DNA of 64,000 bases, from positions 8,116,995 through 8,180,994 of the forward strand of contig NC_030680.2 of the NCBI RefSeq assembly GCF_000004195.4, read 5' to 3'. The stretch comes from Xenopus tropicalis (Eukaryota; Chordata; Amphibia; Anura; Pipidae). The translations under genes and the position numbers were made by a program. Positions within the stretch are counted from its first letter, which is position 1, and each line of letters starts with the position of its first letter. Below, one piece after another: positions 1 to 11,915 of this stretch. Under the pieces are notes generated by a model. That model did no database searches and was not told where the DNA came from. It saw nothing but the letters and a program-made list of their open reading frames with translations.

Positions 1-718
1 CTGTTGCTAATTCATATTTCCTTTGCTCCACCCCCAAATGCTAAACAACTAAGCCCAGCTATTAACCCCTGCCTGGCACCCAGTCACGAGCCCTCGTCCA
101 GCAATTGCTGTACCAGTCTTCCCTTTCTGTTGGTTCTGTTCTATCCAAAATACACAGCTCACCTACCTGACCTGCCTTAGTCATGGATGGATGGATAGGA
201 ACGGCCATGGCATACTACAGTGTTTTGCATTACATGCAAGTTGACTGGCTCTGTGGTTTACTTGGGGTCCAAATGATTTGTCGTCCAATTTTCATGGATT
301 TGATTGGTCTTGGATGCAAATTATTGACTAGGGTTGCCACCTGGCTGGTATTGGCCTGTAAAACTTTATGCCAATGTTAATAGGGAAAATAGAAAGGTTG
401 GTATTTTATTGCAGAAAGGGTGGCAACCCTACAAGGTGACAGGTCTGTTACTGTGGTTGGCCGACAGATACAGGTGAATTGGTATGTCGGCTCAGCAGAA
501 ACCACCAACAAGGTTGACCATGACAAGCTGAAGTGTAAAGTGAATTGTAGTTAATTATAGCCAAGGCATATCCTCTTTATAATGATCATTATTGATTGCT
601 AATGTTTGCTAATTGATATTGGTTATTCAACAGAGATGCCAGTGTCTTCGTATAGGCAGGAGGGTCAATCCATTATTGATCAGTATCATTATTATCAGTA
701 TTATGTATCCCTGGAGAA
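1..718. other. Intergenic, no gene; contains one arm of a local duplication
   Basis: No ORF here resembles a known protein. Positions about 125-262 (Ser/Thr-free low-complexity absent, ordinary sequence) are repeated at about 1915-2060 with a few substitutions, including the shared word GGCCATGGCATACT and the following CAAGTTGACTGGCTCTGTGG. The duplication is direct, and the hAT-type element at 719-1890 lies between the two arms. Confidence 0.6.
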
Positions 719-1890
719 TAGGGATATAGCGAACCTCACAAAAAAAGTTCGCGAACCCTTTCGCGAACTTCCGCCAAAAAGTGCGAACTTTTGCGAACTT
801 TGCGAACCCCATAGACTTCAATGGGAAGGCGAACTTTAAAAACTAGAAAAGCCATTTCTGGCCAGAAAACTGATTTTAAAGTTGTTTAAAGGGTGCCACG
901 ACCTGGACAGGGGCATGCAGGAGGGGGATCAAGGGCAAAAATTTATCTGAAAAATACGTTGTGCTGTAAAGGGCAGAAATCAAACTACATTTCTAAACTT
1001 GTGTAATAAACTGCTTTAAAACGTCCGGCGTCTACATGCCAATCAAGTCGTGTAAAGGTTACAGCCGGTTCACACGCAAAGACAAAACGCCGCAGTAGTG
1101 GATACGGAATATATTATTGCTGGTGGAAAAACATCGTTCAGGTGATTTTATTGCAATGCAATGTCACTACTATGTGTAACGTGTTTGGTGCACTACTATG
1201 AATAACAGCAAACAGCACTGGACACATTAAAGAACAGTAAGTTAAATAAAAAAAAAAATAATAATAATAATAATAAAAAAAAGTGACTAATAGCACTGGG
1301 CTCTATAAATTACAGTAGCAAAGTAAAAAAACACAAATAAAAAAAAATGATGTGAATGTGTGGTTGGTGCTTAGTGCACTACTATGAGCAGCACACCTGT
1401 CTCCAACACACACAGACGGAGCTGCAGTACACAATGAAAAGAAGAGTAACAGTAATCAGAAAATAAAAGCAGTCCTTACAAGGACTATTGGGTTACAGCA
1501 GATGAGATCAGCAGGACAGCTGTCCCCAGCAGCTACATACAGAGCAGTAGAAAGTAGATTACTAGTCAGCAAAGCTACCTAAACTGTCCCTCAAACCCCT
1601 GCACAGCTCTCTCCCTATGCTAACTCATCAAGCACACACAGGCAGAATGTAAAATGGCTGCTGGGCTTCGGTTTAAATATGGAAGGGAGTGGTCCGGGGG
1701 TGGTCCAGGAGGGAGAGCTGCCTGATTGGCTGCCATGTATCTGCTGGCTCTGGGGTGAGGTCAAAATTTGGCTCCAGCTAAGGCGAACCCAAAATTGCGA
1801 ACTTCGCTAAAAGTTCGCGAACTTGCGAACTTGCGAACACCCGATTTTCGTGCGAATTAGTTCTCCGGCGAACAGTTCGCTACATCCCTA
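719..1890. mobile_element. Non-autonomous hAT-type DNA transposon rich in GCGAAC
   Basis: The left end reads TAGGGATATAGCGAAC and the right end GTTCGCTACATCCCTA, a 16-bp terminal inverted repeat with one mismatch. The 8 bp outside are CTGGAGAA (711-718) and CTGTAGAA (1891-1898), 7/8 identical, which is the target-duplication length of the hAT superfamily. Both subterminal regions are packed with GCGAAC/GTTCGC words (roughly 725-835 and 1785-1880), as expected for transposase-binding clusters. There is no transposase ORF, and an A/AAT-rich tract lies at about 1245-1285. Mobilisation would need a transposase supplied elsewhere. Confidence 0.8.
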
Positions 1891-1914
1891 CTGTAGAATA
1901 CCTCAACATTCTGT

Positions 1915-2060
1915 TGGTACTGTTCTATCCAAAATGCACAGCTCACCTACCCGACCATGCCTGTCTCATAGATAGATGGAATAGAAACGGCCATGGCATA
2001 CTGCAGTGTTTTGCATTACATGCAAGTTGACTGGCTCTGTGGTTTGCTGGGGGTAGGGCT
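1915..2060 (+). repeat. Second arm of direct duplication (copy of about 125-262)
   Basis: Nearly collinear with positions 125-262. The shared segment begins near TTCTGTTGG and ends near CTCTGTGGTTT. A few substitutions separate the arms, so the duplication is not recent. Confidence 0.7.
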
Positions 2061-2322
2061 GCCACCACTCCTGCCCAGGAACTTTAGAAAGAGAGGCGGG
2101 GCTATGATGCTGCAATCAGAAATTGGCCAATCGCAGGGCCAATCTTAGAGAATCCTGGCTGGTTTTCCAAATTGGGACTACCAAAAACTGGACTGTCGGG
2201 GTCAAAACCAGACAGATTGCAACCCTAGCTGGGGTCCAAACGATTTGCTAGCTAATTTTCATAGATTTGATGGAGTCATATCCTTTCAAGATTCCAACCA
2301 CGGGTGCTTCGTTCATCTATGG

Positions 2323-3004
2323 CAGGGGTCGGGAACCTTTTTGGCTGAGAGAGCCATAAACACCACATATTTTAAAAGGTAGTTCCACGAGAGCCATACA
2401 ATATGTTTGGCCACGGATGCTGCGGGGCAAGGTAGGTTGGGCCCCAAGGATGCCGAGGAGGGCGTGGCCAGCGCTCGGCGGATAGAAGACATGTTCTAAC
2501 GCTTAGAACATGTCTTCTATCTGCCGAGCTCAGAGGCAAGGTAGGGTGGGTCCCAAGGATGCTGGATGCGGATGTGATGCGGAGGAGGGCGTGGCTTGTG
2601 CTCGGTGGATAAAAGACGTGTTCTTAGCGTTAGAACACGTCTTCTAACCGCCGAGCACAGGGGCAAGGTAGGGTGGGTCCCAAGGATGCCGGATGTGGAT
2701 GCGATGCAGAGGAGGGTGTGGCCTGCACCGGTGGATAGAAGACGTGTTCTAAGGCTTAGAATACGTCTTCTATCCGCCGAGCACAGGGGCAAGGTAGGGT
2801 GGGTGCCAAGGATGCTGGATGCGATGCGGAGGAGGGCGTGGCCTGCACCCGGCGGATAGAAGACGTGTTCTAAGGTTTAGAACACATCTTCTATCCGCCA
2901 AGCTCCTGCCACGCCCCCCGTTATTTTTTTTATTTGGCGGCGAGCCAGATGCAGCCATCAAAAGAGCCACATCTGGCTCGCGAGCCATAGGTACCCTACC
3001 CCTG
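2323..3004. mobile_element. hAT-type element with internal hairpin minisatellite
   Basis: Ends are CAGGGGTCGGGAACC and GGTACCCTACCCCTG, an inverted pair with two mismatches that matches the hAT-like CAGGGGT... terminus. Flanking 8-mers ATCTATGG (2315-2322) and ATCTATGA (3005-3012) agree at 7/8. The interior (about 2409-2900) is four ~125-bp units, each centred on a foldback GAAGACGTGTTCTA..TAGAACACGTCTTC (near 2482, 2607, 2732 and 2857). Short ORFs in it arise only from the repeats. No transposase is present. Confidence 0.82.
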
Positions 3005-3012
3005 ATCTATGA

Positions 3013-3939
3013 GATTGGAATGGGAAAACATCGGCGTATAAGCGCTACAGACAATGACCTTCAGTCTTCCCATAGCACCCGTTAATAGTTACTACTTCAT
3101 GCATATTCCCTCGCGAGCAAACTCAGGCGGTATTATTTCCCTCGAATGTTTTATTATTGACATGCATATATTTGCTCAAGCAACCGTGACTGTTTGAGTT
3201 AAAGTCATTGCTTATTTGACTTTAATTGCAGCTTCTACGAGTGTAGCCGAAGAAGGTTATGGAAATGGTTACAGTCCTATGCTTTCTCCTCTTTAAGAAT
3301 GTCAATACGGCACTCGGTAGTTGAAAGACAGCCGTTCAGCAATTTTCAGGCAATAATGGCATTCTCGAGTCTCTAAATGCGGCACATTCCATCCTTCCGG
3401 TCTTTCATTTAATCCCTTTGAAGTAAAGCCTGATATTCAACAAAGAAAGAGAATTTTCTTCCAGCCCTCGGTGGAAAATCACAAGAGAGATCGGTGCAGG
3501 GTAAGTGGATCTTGTTAGTTCAATTAAGAGAGAGAATTAATGGGGATGGATACACGTGGCATTTAGTTAAACGAGGAAACTAAGAATAAGGTGAGACAGT
3601 AGGACGAGGAAGGTGAAAAGCAGGAAGGAATGAAAGAATACAAATGAAGTGGAAAACGGGAAGGGGGCGAGTGCATCATTGAACGTGAGAGGAGGAAAGT
3701 CAACTTTTGCCCATTATCCATTCTTGTTTATAGCAGCCATTTCTGCTATTTTAGATGTTCAACCAGGCCTTTCCCCCTGAAAAATGTAACTAGAAAGTCA
3801 ACTAGTCATTTGGCTTTATGAAGAGTGTCCATCGAAGCACTTTTATTTTTTTCATTTTCAAGATACTAGCAGTTTTTAAACTGCTACTATAATGAACATG
3901 GAAGAACGATGTCACCGTTTATAGCCAGTCCACCAAAAA
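3013..3939. other. Single-copy intergenic stretch, no gene seen
   Basis: AT-rich sequence without a convincing ORF, tandem structure or terminal repeats. Confidence 0.5.
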
Positions 3940-5750
3940 TTAATCTTACTAGACAAATGAAAGTCTTGTGACTATCAAAACTAAGGTAGTGAGCTAGTAA
4001 TTCATTTCAATATCTAGTTTTCATAGCATTAGCAGTGTTTACATTAGCTACACTTGGTTGAAAATTGATTGCATGAGAAAAGGAAAGTCTTTTGATGTAG
4101 TTTTGCTTAGAAAATGAAATTAGTGAGTTAAAGCACTGCGTAAATTGATGGTGCTATATAAATAATAATAATTTGACTCTTTTCTGGTCAGTTCTAAGCA
4201 CAGAAATATCACAAGACTTTCTTTTTCTCTGGAACTGAATTTTCAGTTGTGAAGCTGCACAGGGAGCTTTTATAATTTCCATTTTTTTTTCTAGTTTTCA
4301 ATGCATTGGCAGTTTTTAAATTAGCTACACTTGGTTGAAAATTGATTTCCAGAGAAAAGGAAAGTCTTTTGATGCAGTTATGTTTAGAAAATGAAGTTAG
4401 TGAGCTAATGGTGATCCGACTCTTTTCTGGTCAGTTCTAAGCACAGCAGTATCACAAGACTTTCTTTTTCTCGGGAACTGAATTTTTAGTTGTGAAGCTG
4501 CACAGAGAGCTTTTATAATCTCCATTTGTTGTTTCTATTTTTCAATGCATTGGCAGTTTTTACATTAGCTACACTTGGTTGAAAATTGATATCCTGAGAA
4601 AAGCAAAGTCTTTTGATGTAGTTATGTTTAGAAAATGAAGTTAGTGAGCTAAGAGTGATCTGACTCTTTTCTGGTCAGTTCTAAGCATAGCAATTCACAA
4701 GACTTTCTTTTTCTCGGGAACTGAATTTTCAGTTGTTAAGCTGCACAGAGAGCTTTTATAATGTGCATTTTTTTTATAGTTTTCATAGCATTAGCAGTTT
4801 TAAAATTAGCTACACTTCATTGAAAATTGATTTCCAGAGAAAAGGAGTTTTCTTATGCGTTATGTTTATAAAATGAAGTTAGTGAGTTAAGAGTCATCTG
4901 ACCCTTTTCTGGTCAGTTCTAAGCACAGCAGTATCACAAGACTTTCCTTTTCTTGGGAACTGAATTTTCAGTTGTGAAGCTGCACAGAGAGCTTTTATAA
5001 TTTCCATTTTTTTTCTAGTTTTCAATGCATTGGCAGTTTTTAAATTAGCTATACTTGGTTGAAAATCTTTTGATGCAGTTATGTTTAGAAAATGAAGTTA
5101 TTCTGGCTCTTTTCTGGTCTGTTTTAAGCACAGTAATATCACTAGACTTTTCTTTTCTCAGGAAATTAATTTTCAGCAAAAAAACTTCACAGAGGTCTTT
5201 TACAATTGAGATTTTTCCAGGTTTCAAGGCATTGGCATTTTTAAAACTTTGGTACAGTTCACTGAAAATTATTTTCCTTAAAAAAAGAAAGTTTTGTGAT
5301 GCTGCTGTGCTTACAAAATGATAGAAGTTAGCTGACTCTTCTCTGGTCAGTTCTAAGCACAGGAATATTATGAATATTAAGACTTTCCTTTTCTCAAGAA
5401 ATTAATTTTCAGCCGCAAAACTGAGCTCTTTTACAATTTACTTTTGTAAAAATTCACATATGGTTTCTAAACTGGCTATGGTTGTTGAAATTTAATTTCC
5501 CGAGAAAAAGAAAGTCTTGTGATGCTGCTATGCTTAGAACATTAGTTTGTGAGCTACTGTAAGACTCATTTTATGCTTTTCTGGTTAGTTCTAGGCACAG
5601 CAATATCACAAGAGTCTTAGTTTTTCCTTAGATTTCAAAGTATTAGCATTTTTTTAAACCAACGACAATTGGCTGAAAATTTATTTTGTCAGAAGTGGAA
5701 AGTCTTGTGATATTGCTTAGAAAATGACATTAGGAGAAAACCAAAAATCT
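3940..5750. repeat. Tandem array of ~205-244 bp foldback units
   Basis: The word TCAGTTCTAAGCA recurs at about 4188, 4431, 4675, 4913, 5118 (altered), 5347 and 5585, giving about seven units of 205-244 bp. Each unit holds two inverted segments: GAGAAAAGGAAAGTCTT...TTAGAA and, further on, TTCTAAGCACAGC...AAGACTTTCTTTTTCTC. Every unit could therefore form a long hairpin. Divergence rises towards 5,100-5,750. The array may derive from a tandemly amplified palindromic MITE (inference). Confidence 0.8.
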
Positions 5751-5757
5751 TTTGGTT

Positions 5758-5835
5758 AGTGATGAGCTAATCTGTCCCAATTTGCTTGACTGAAAATTTT
5801 GCGAAAATTCTGAAAAATTTGTTAAATGTGGCTAC
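5758..5835 (+). mobile_element. Partial TAGTGATGAGCGA-family MITE end
   Basis: Begins TAGTGATGAGCTAATCTG, the family's left end, and is interrupted at 5836 by a full copy of the same family. Its own right end was not identified. Confidence 0.55.
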
Positions 5836-6265
5836 TAGTGATGAGCGAATCTGTTCCGTTTCGCTTTGCCAAAAAAAGCGAATCTTTCAAAAAATTCGCG
5901 AAACAGCGAAAATGTTGTGCGGCAAAAAAAATTGTCTCCCGCAGCTATTATTTTGTCTCCCCCGGCTATTATTTTGTCGCCCGTGGCTATTATTTTGTCG
6001 CCCGCAGCTATTATTTTGTCGCCCACGGCTATTATTTTGTCTCCCGGCTATTATTTTGTCGCCCGCAGCTATTATTTTGTCACCCGCAGCTATTATTTTG
6101 TCGCCCACGGCTATTATTTTGTCGCCCACGGCTATTATTTCGTTGCGTAGCTATTCTTTTGACACCCGCGACTATTCTTTTTTTTACGCCGGCGTCAATT
6201 TTTGGACGTGCGGCAAATTTTTCCGCCGCGAATCCATGCCTGGCGAATCATTTCGCCCATCACTA
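5836..6265 (+). mobile_element. hAT MITE (TAGTGATGAGCGA family) with internal VNTR
   Basis: Ends are TAGTGATGAGCGAAT and TTTCGCCCATCACTA. Perfect 8-bp target duplications GTGGCTAC lie at 5828-5835 and 6266-6273, diagnostic of hAT-type insertion. The interior from about 5937 to 6150 is a minisatellite of ~21-24 bp units (GTCGCCCGCAGCTATTATTT). It stays open in several frames and creates spurious ORFs of up to 171 aa. No transposase. Confidence 0.9.
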
Positions 6266-6273
6266 GTGGCTAC

Positions 6274-7625
6274 AGGACAAATTATTTTTTTTTCCCCCTA
6301 GATGAGTATTTTTGTAACTAATAAGCTTGTAAAGGTTTATTGGGCCTTAAGAAAATAAAATGTAATTTTGTTGAAAGTGGCTTTCGGGCTAGGAACCAAT
6401 TACACAAAGGTAGCTGAGACATTAATTATTTCATTGATCCTGCTTTAGACAAACAGCATCTCTTCTAATGGTTACTTTCAGCCTATTAACCCCTTAATAG
6501 CTTTTTCCATTCTAATTGGTAATATATTGTTCTTCCCTGTGTAACTGGCATCAAATTATATGGGGTAAAACAATTGTTTTAGGATATCCTGTCAGGGGTG
6601 ATATATCGGCCTGCAGATAGGTTAGAGCAAGGATGGCCAATACCTCGATCGTCCGTGGATTTCTGGTGGACCGCGATGAAGCCAGGGATGCCGGGGATAT
6701 GGTTATAGTGAACATAAACCTCTCAACATTCTCCAGCATAAGAGCAAAATGGGAGCTCCAGTCTAGCTATGGATACTCAAAGCAAACTCAACAATGTAAT
6801 TTTGACCCCCAGTTCTTTAGGACCAGTTGCCAAATGAATGCAAGATGATCGTCCAGTTAGACCCCTTCCTGCTTTTTTACATTTCACTCCTTTTTGGTTT
6901 CATATGTCAATGTGTCATTTATGAGAAGGGCTTGTAAGGGGGCTACCCAGAAGAATCTTATCACAGGAAAGGGGTTTGGGTGGGTCTTTGATGTAAGGAG
7001 TACCACCAGGAGTACCACCATCTCACCAGGTATGTGGTGAACCAAGGCATAGACTTTATTGAACAGCTTCTCACAGGGATGGCATGATAGTGAATGCACT
7101 AGCCATTAGCCAATGAGGGGGACTCCCTAACCGATAAAGCTTTTCCTCTTTTTCTCAGTCATGTCCACAGTGTATAAGCTTCTCCCCAAGTTTTCTCACT
7201 ACAGCTCCCATTGGTTCCCACTAATGTACTCCTAAACCCTTAATTGGAGTTCTGTGTCAAACACTGACTCCTCATTGCCTGAGTTACAGTTTCTTTGACC
7301 CATTGCCTGCAAGCTGCTATCAAAATGGTCAGTTCCAACCCATTCCATACCCCGCATGCTATTATAAGAGCAGTGGTTCTCAAATTGTGTGCTTGGAGTA
7401 GTGACAGGAGTCATTTAGGGAGAATTGAGCAGAAATCCCATTTGCACTTCTAGATACACTTAAAAACCTAGCTTCATTATCAGTTATGGTGAAATGTGGG
7501 ATAAATATGTACTTGCTGTCCTTCCTCCTCCTATATCTCTTCCTATTTCACAAGCTATGGGGATCCTGATGAAGGTTTTGGCCAAAGATTGGATCTTCAA
7601 GGAAAAAACTTTGGCAATCACAGTC
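6274..7625. other. Intergenic, no gene seen
   Basis: Only short ORFs without recognisable motifs. The stretch near 6630-6700 (GGATGGCCAATACC...) vaguely resembles a hAT-like terminus, but no partner end or target duplication was found. Confidence 0.5.
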
Positions 7626-7629
7626 TTAA

Positions 7630-7932
7630 GGTCCCCATACACGGGCCGATTCAAGCTCCCGATATCGGTCCCTTAGACCGATTCGGCAGCTAATCGGCCC
7701 ATATATGGGCACTACCGACAGGCCTGCCCGACCGATATCTGGCCTGAAATCGGCCAGATATCGATCGGGCAGGTTAAAAAATCTAGTTGGATCAGGGACC
7801 GCATCAACGAGCCGAACCGACTTGGCCTATACCCGTCATCATAATTTGATTGTTTGGCCCCAGTGCCAAACGATTGAATTAGCCTGGATTCTCCCGATAT
7901 CACCCATCTGTATCTGAAGGTGTATGGCCACC
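7630..7932. mobile_element. TTAA-flanked MITE (piggyBac-type)
   Basis: Bounded by TTAA at 7626-7629 and 7933-7936. The ends GGTCCCCATACAC and GTGTATGGCCACC form an inverted repeat. TTAA target duplication is characteristic of piggyBac-type elements, whose MITEs are common in Xenopus. The interior is rich in CCGAT/ATCGG words and has no coding capacity. The following ~170 bp (to about 8110) resembles a decayed relative. Confidence 0.8.
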
Positions 7933-7936
7933 TTAA

Positions 7937-9299
7937 GAATGATAAAGACCACAGTGGTGGGTTGTCCCCATCTGATTATAACATCTGCACCAATAATCCA
8001 ATCAGCCCAATGGGATTTTCAAACCTGTTTGATATCTGGATGAGTTTTGCCCAGATATTGGTCAAGCAGGCAATCCTGAGCACACCATCATTGGATCAAT
8101 AAGATGTCAACTCAGTATGAAAGAGCCAAGTTGACAGTTTTCATCGGCCCATGTTTGTCCATCTTTGCAGTACCTTTTACTATATCTATCACCAGAAGAA
8201 CATTCTTGTAGAGTCCACTACTTGATCTACAGTGTTTTATGCTCAGCCCCAGTGGGGTGCCATTGGACTGGGGGGGGTTCAGGTACAGGTATAAGGTATA
8301 AGCTCCCATGAGAGTAGTCTAGTCTGGCCTACAGCTTGAGTTTAACATCCCTTGTCTCTTTCCCTCCAATATCAAACATAAGACAAAAGGAACATTAAAA
8401 AACAAACAAAAATCAAAATCATAAATTCCCAATTTCAAATTAAATTAATTCCATTCTAGGACAATAGGGACACAATGGTCCCGATACAGCGGAGAAGAGC
8501 AGCTTCGAGCCCCTCGTCATATTTACTCGAGTGTTAATTAGCAAACAGGGCGGGGATTTGATTGACATGCTGATATTTCATTAAAACTCTTCATATGAAA
8601 ATCCATAGAGTTTATAATGGCAATGAAAGTAAAGGTTTGGACCTTGTAAATGACAACCCCCCCCAGTGGTTATTTATCCATTCCTGGAAAGACGAGGAGC
8701 AAACAAGCAATACACTGACATGTTAACACTTCTTATTAACTGTTGCTTATTAAGGCAAACCTTGATTTTTCAATAAAACCAGATGATCAATGTTTCCTTG
8801 TCGGTGTCTGCAGGGATCCCGTTGTGTTGTTTATCTTGGTCTCGTGCACTTCATCATTCGCTGATGCCACCGCCTTCCTCGTATCATCGTTACGGATGTT
8901 CTAACTGAAGAGTTTTATACGAATCAACATATTATGGGGCAAAATGATTATATTTAAACAAGTTTTCACCCATTCAGTGGCTGATCTTACATTTTTGGAA
9001 GACCCTCGTTAAGGGATTCAATCTAGAGTAAAATTTAGGTTGGGCGTTGAGATCAACAGATTTGTATCACTAAGACAAATGGTTGGAGAAGAGGGCGGGG
9101 GAGAAACATTTCTACTTAATACGGTGGACATATGAAGTGTCTTTTTATTTCCTTGCCCTCTAGAATCCATTGGATGGAGATGAAGACCATAAACTCATAG
9201 ACAAACCTGGTAAAAAGCTCTACATTTTTAAAGATTGTGAACTTGTATGAAGTAAATGATCTGATAAGCCCATCTGGATCATGTTTCTAGTTAGGAGTA
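7937..9299. other. Intergenic, no gene; possible non-coding conserved block 8540-8760
   Basis: No protein-like ORF. 8540-8660 is AT-rich, single-copy looking and free of repeats (contains TTTGATTGACATGC). Whether it is conserved cannot be judged here. Confidence 0.4.
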
Positions 9300-10102
9300 G
9301 AGGGTGCTTTCAGAAGGAGCCGGGGCTACACATTAGAACTGCTTTCAGCTAACCTATTGTTTCTCCTACTCCCATGTAACTGGAGGAGTCCCAAGCCGGA
9401 CTTGGATTTCTTACTATTGAGTGCTATTCTTATACCTACTGGGAGCTGCTATCTTGCTCCCTTCCCATTGTTCTGCTGATCGGCTGCTGGGGGTGAGGGG
9501 GGGGGGATATCACTCCAACTTGCAGCGCAGCAGTAAAGTGTGCCTGAGTCTGAGCTTTCAGAAAGAGCCGGCGCTACACATTAAAACTGCTTTCAGCTAA
9601 CCAAGTCCGGATTGGGACTCCTCCATTTACATGGGAGTAGGATAAACAATAGGTTAGCTGAAAGCAGTTCTAATGTGTAGCGCTGGCTTGTTCTGAAAGC
9701 TCAGACTCAGGCACACTTTACTACTGCGCTGCAAGTTGGAGTGATATCCCCCCCTCCCAGCAGCCGACCAGCAGAACAATGGGAAGGGAGCAAGATAGCA
9801 GCTCCCAGTAGGTATCAGAATAGCACTCAATAGTAAGAAATCCAAGTCCAGCTTGGGACTCCTCCAGTTACATGGGAGTAGGAGAAACAATAGGTTAGCT
9901 GAAAGCAGTTCTAATGTGTAGTGCTGGCTCCTTCTGAAAGCTCAGACTCAGGCACACTTTACTGCTGCGCTGCAAGTTGGAGTGATATCCCCCACCCCCC
10001 TCCCCCAGCAGCCGATCAGCAGAACAATGGGAAGGGAGCAAGATAGCAGCTCCCAGTAGGTATCAGAATAGCACTCAATAGTAAGAAATCCAAGTCCAAG
10101 GA
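9300..10102. repeat. Large inverted repeat of a ~220-245 bp unit
   Basis: A forward unit at about 9320-9600 (CTTTCAGCTAACCTATTG ... CAGTAAAGTGTGCCTGAG) is followed by two reverse-complement units at about 9600-9890 and 9890-10102. The left unit and the first right unit form arms of about 200 bp around a short centre near 9600. The same unit occurs three times in direct orientation at 31853-32530, so this is a dispersed repeat family. A poly-G/C tract of variable length marks each unit. Confidence 0.85.
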
Positions 10103-10660
10103 GATCCATGTCCTACAGTATATGACAGACTGCATATGTCTCATACCAGCTTATATGTGTATTCTCATCTCAATGAACTTGAGGGGGTATATAAGTAGGA
10201 GGAGGGGGTTAAATTAAACATATAGAACTTATCTGATTTAACGTTTGGTACCTAACAGTAGTAGGCCAAGTCTAATCTCCATTAAGTGGGTCCCTGACTA
10301 TAGACCATGAATGTGGCGGGAGTTATAGTATTTTAATAACCACCGGCCTGGGTTTATGTCCCCTTTAAAGCTTTGCACACGGGATGCAGTAAATATGGGA
10401 ATTCCATACCTTCTCCCAGGGGAAATGTTAAACTACAAGAATAAAACATAAAACTACATAAAAATTACATCAAATCGATTTAAGATTAAATATGCATGAA
10501 GGTAGTCATTAACGTTTAATTAAATCTCGTCATTGATTAGAGGTTAGGGGCTTATCAGTTAAATTACTGATCCGATCAATTTTTTTGCTCGAACATTTTT
10601 ATTTAAAAGGGAATAAAAAGGAAAAGAAGATGCAGTGGCCGTTACTGACTGGGGCTTCAG
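10103..10660. other. Single-copy AT-rich intergenic stretch
   Basis: No ORF. 10440-10570 carries several homeodomain-like ATTA/TTAAT words and an ATGCAT word, typical of but not proof of a regulatory element. Confidence 0.4.
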
Positions 10661-11915
10661 AGCAGGCAGTAACCCTTCCAACACTTTCCCCTGTCTCTGC
10701 CCCTATATATTAGGTACCTACCTAGTGCTACCAACCCCTATTTCTGTAGGGAAATGAGAGCAGGGCAGGCAGTAACCCTTCCAACACTTTCCCCTGTCTC
10801 TGCCCCTATATATTAGGTACCTACCTAGTGCTACCGACCCCTATTTCTGTAGGGAAATGAGAGCAGGGCAGGCAGTAACCCTTCCAACACTTTCCCCTGT
10901 CTCTGCCCCTATATATTAGGTACCTACCTAGTGCTACCAACCCCTATTTCTGTAGGGAAATGAGAGCAGAGCAGGCAGTAACCCTTCCAACACTTTGCCC
11001 TGTCTCTGCCCCTATATATTAGGTACCTACCTAGTGCTACCAACCCCTATTTCTGTAGGGAAATGAGAGCAGAGCAGGCAGTAACCCTTCCAACACTTTG
11101 CCCTGTCTCTGCCCCTATATATTAGGTACCTACCTAGTGCTACCAACCCCTATTTCTGTAGGGAAATGAGAGCAGGGCAGGCAGTAACCCTTCCAAAACT
11201 TTCCCCTGTCTCTGCCCCTATATATTAGGTACCTACCTAGTGCTACCGACCCCTATTTCTGTAGGGAAATGAGAGCAGGGCAGGCAGTAACCCTTCCAAC
11301 ACTTTCCCCTGTCTCTGCCCCTATATATTAGGTACCTACCTAGTGCTACCAACCCCTATTTCTGTAGGGAAATGAGAGCAGAGCAGGCAGTAACCCTTCC
11401 AACACTTTGCCCTGTCTCTGCCCCTATATATTAGGTACCTACCTAGTGCTACCAACCCCTATTTCTGTAGGGAAATGAGAGCAGAGCAGGCAGTAACCCT
11501 TCCAACACTTTGCCCTGTCTCTGCCCCTATATATTAGGTACCTACCTAGTGCTACCAACCCCTATTTCTGTAGGGAAATGAGAGCAGGGCAGGCAGTAAC
11601 CCTTCCAACACTTTCCCCTGTCTCTGCCCCTATATATTAGGTACCTACCTAGTGCTACCAACCCCTATTTCTGTAGGGAAATGAGAGCAGGGCAGGCAGT
11701 AACCCTTCCAACACTTTCCCCTGTCTCTGCCCCTATATATTAGGTACCTACCTAGTGCTACCAACCCCTATTTCTGTAGGGAAATGAGAGCAGAGCAGGC
11801 AGTAACCCTTCCAACACTTTCCCCTGTCTCTGCCCCTATATATTAGGTACCTACCTAGTGCTACCAACCCCTATTTCTGTAGGGAAATGAGAGCAGGGCA
11901 GGCAGTAACCCTTCC
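10661..11915 (+). repeat. 103-bp minisatellite, about 12 copies
   Basis: AGGCAGTAACCCTTCC recurs every 103 bp (10664, 10767, 10870 ...). Copies are nearly identical and differ at a few diagnostic positions (TTTCCCC/TTTGCCC, CCAACCC/CCGACCC, GAGCAGG/GGGCAGG), which themselves recur in blocks. Each unit contains TAGGTACCTACCTA. No coding potential. Confidence 0.95.
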
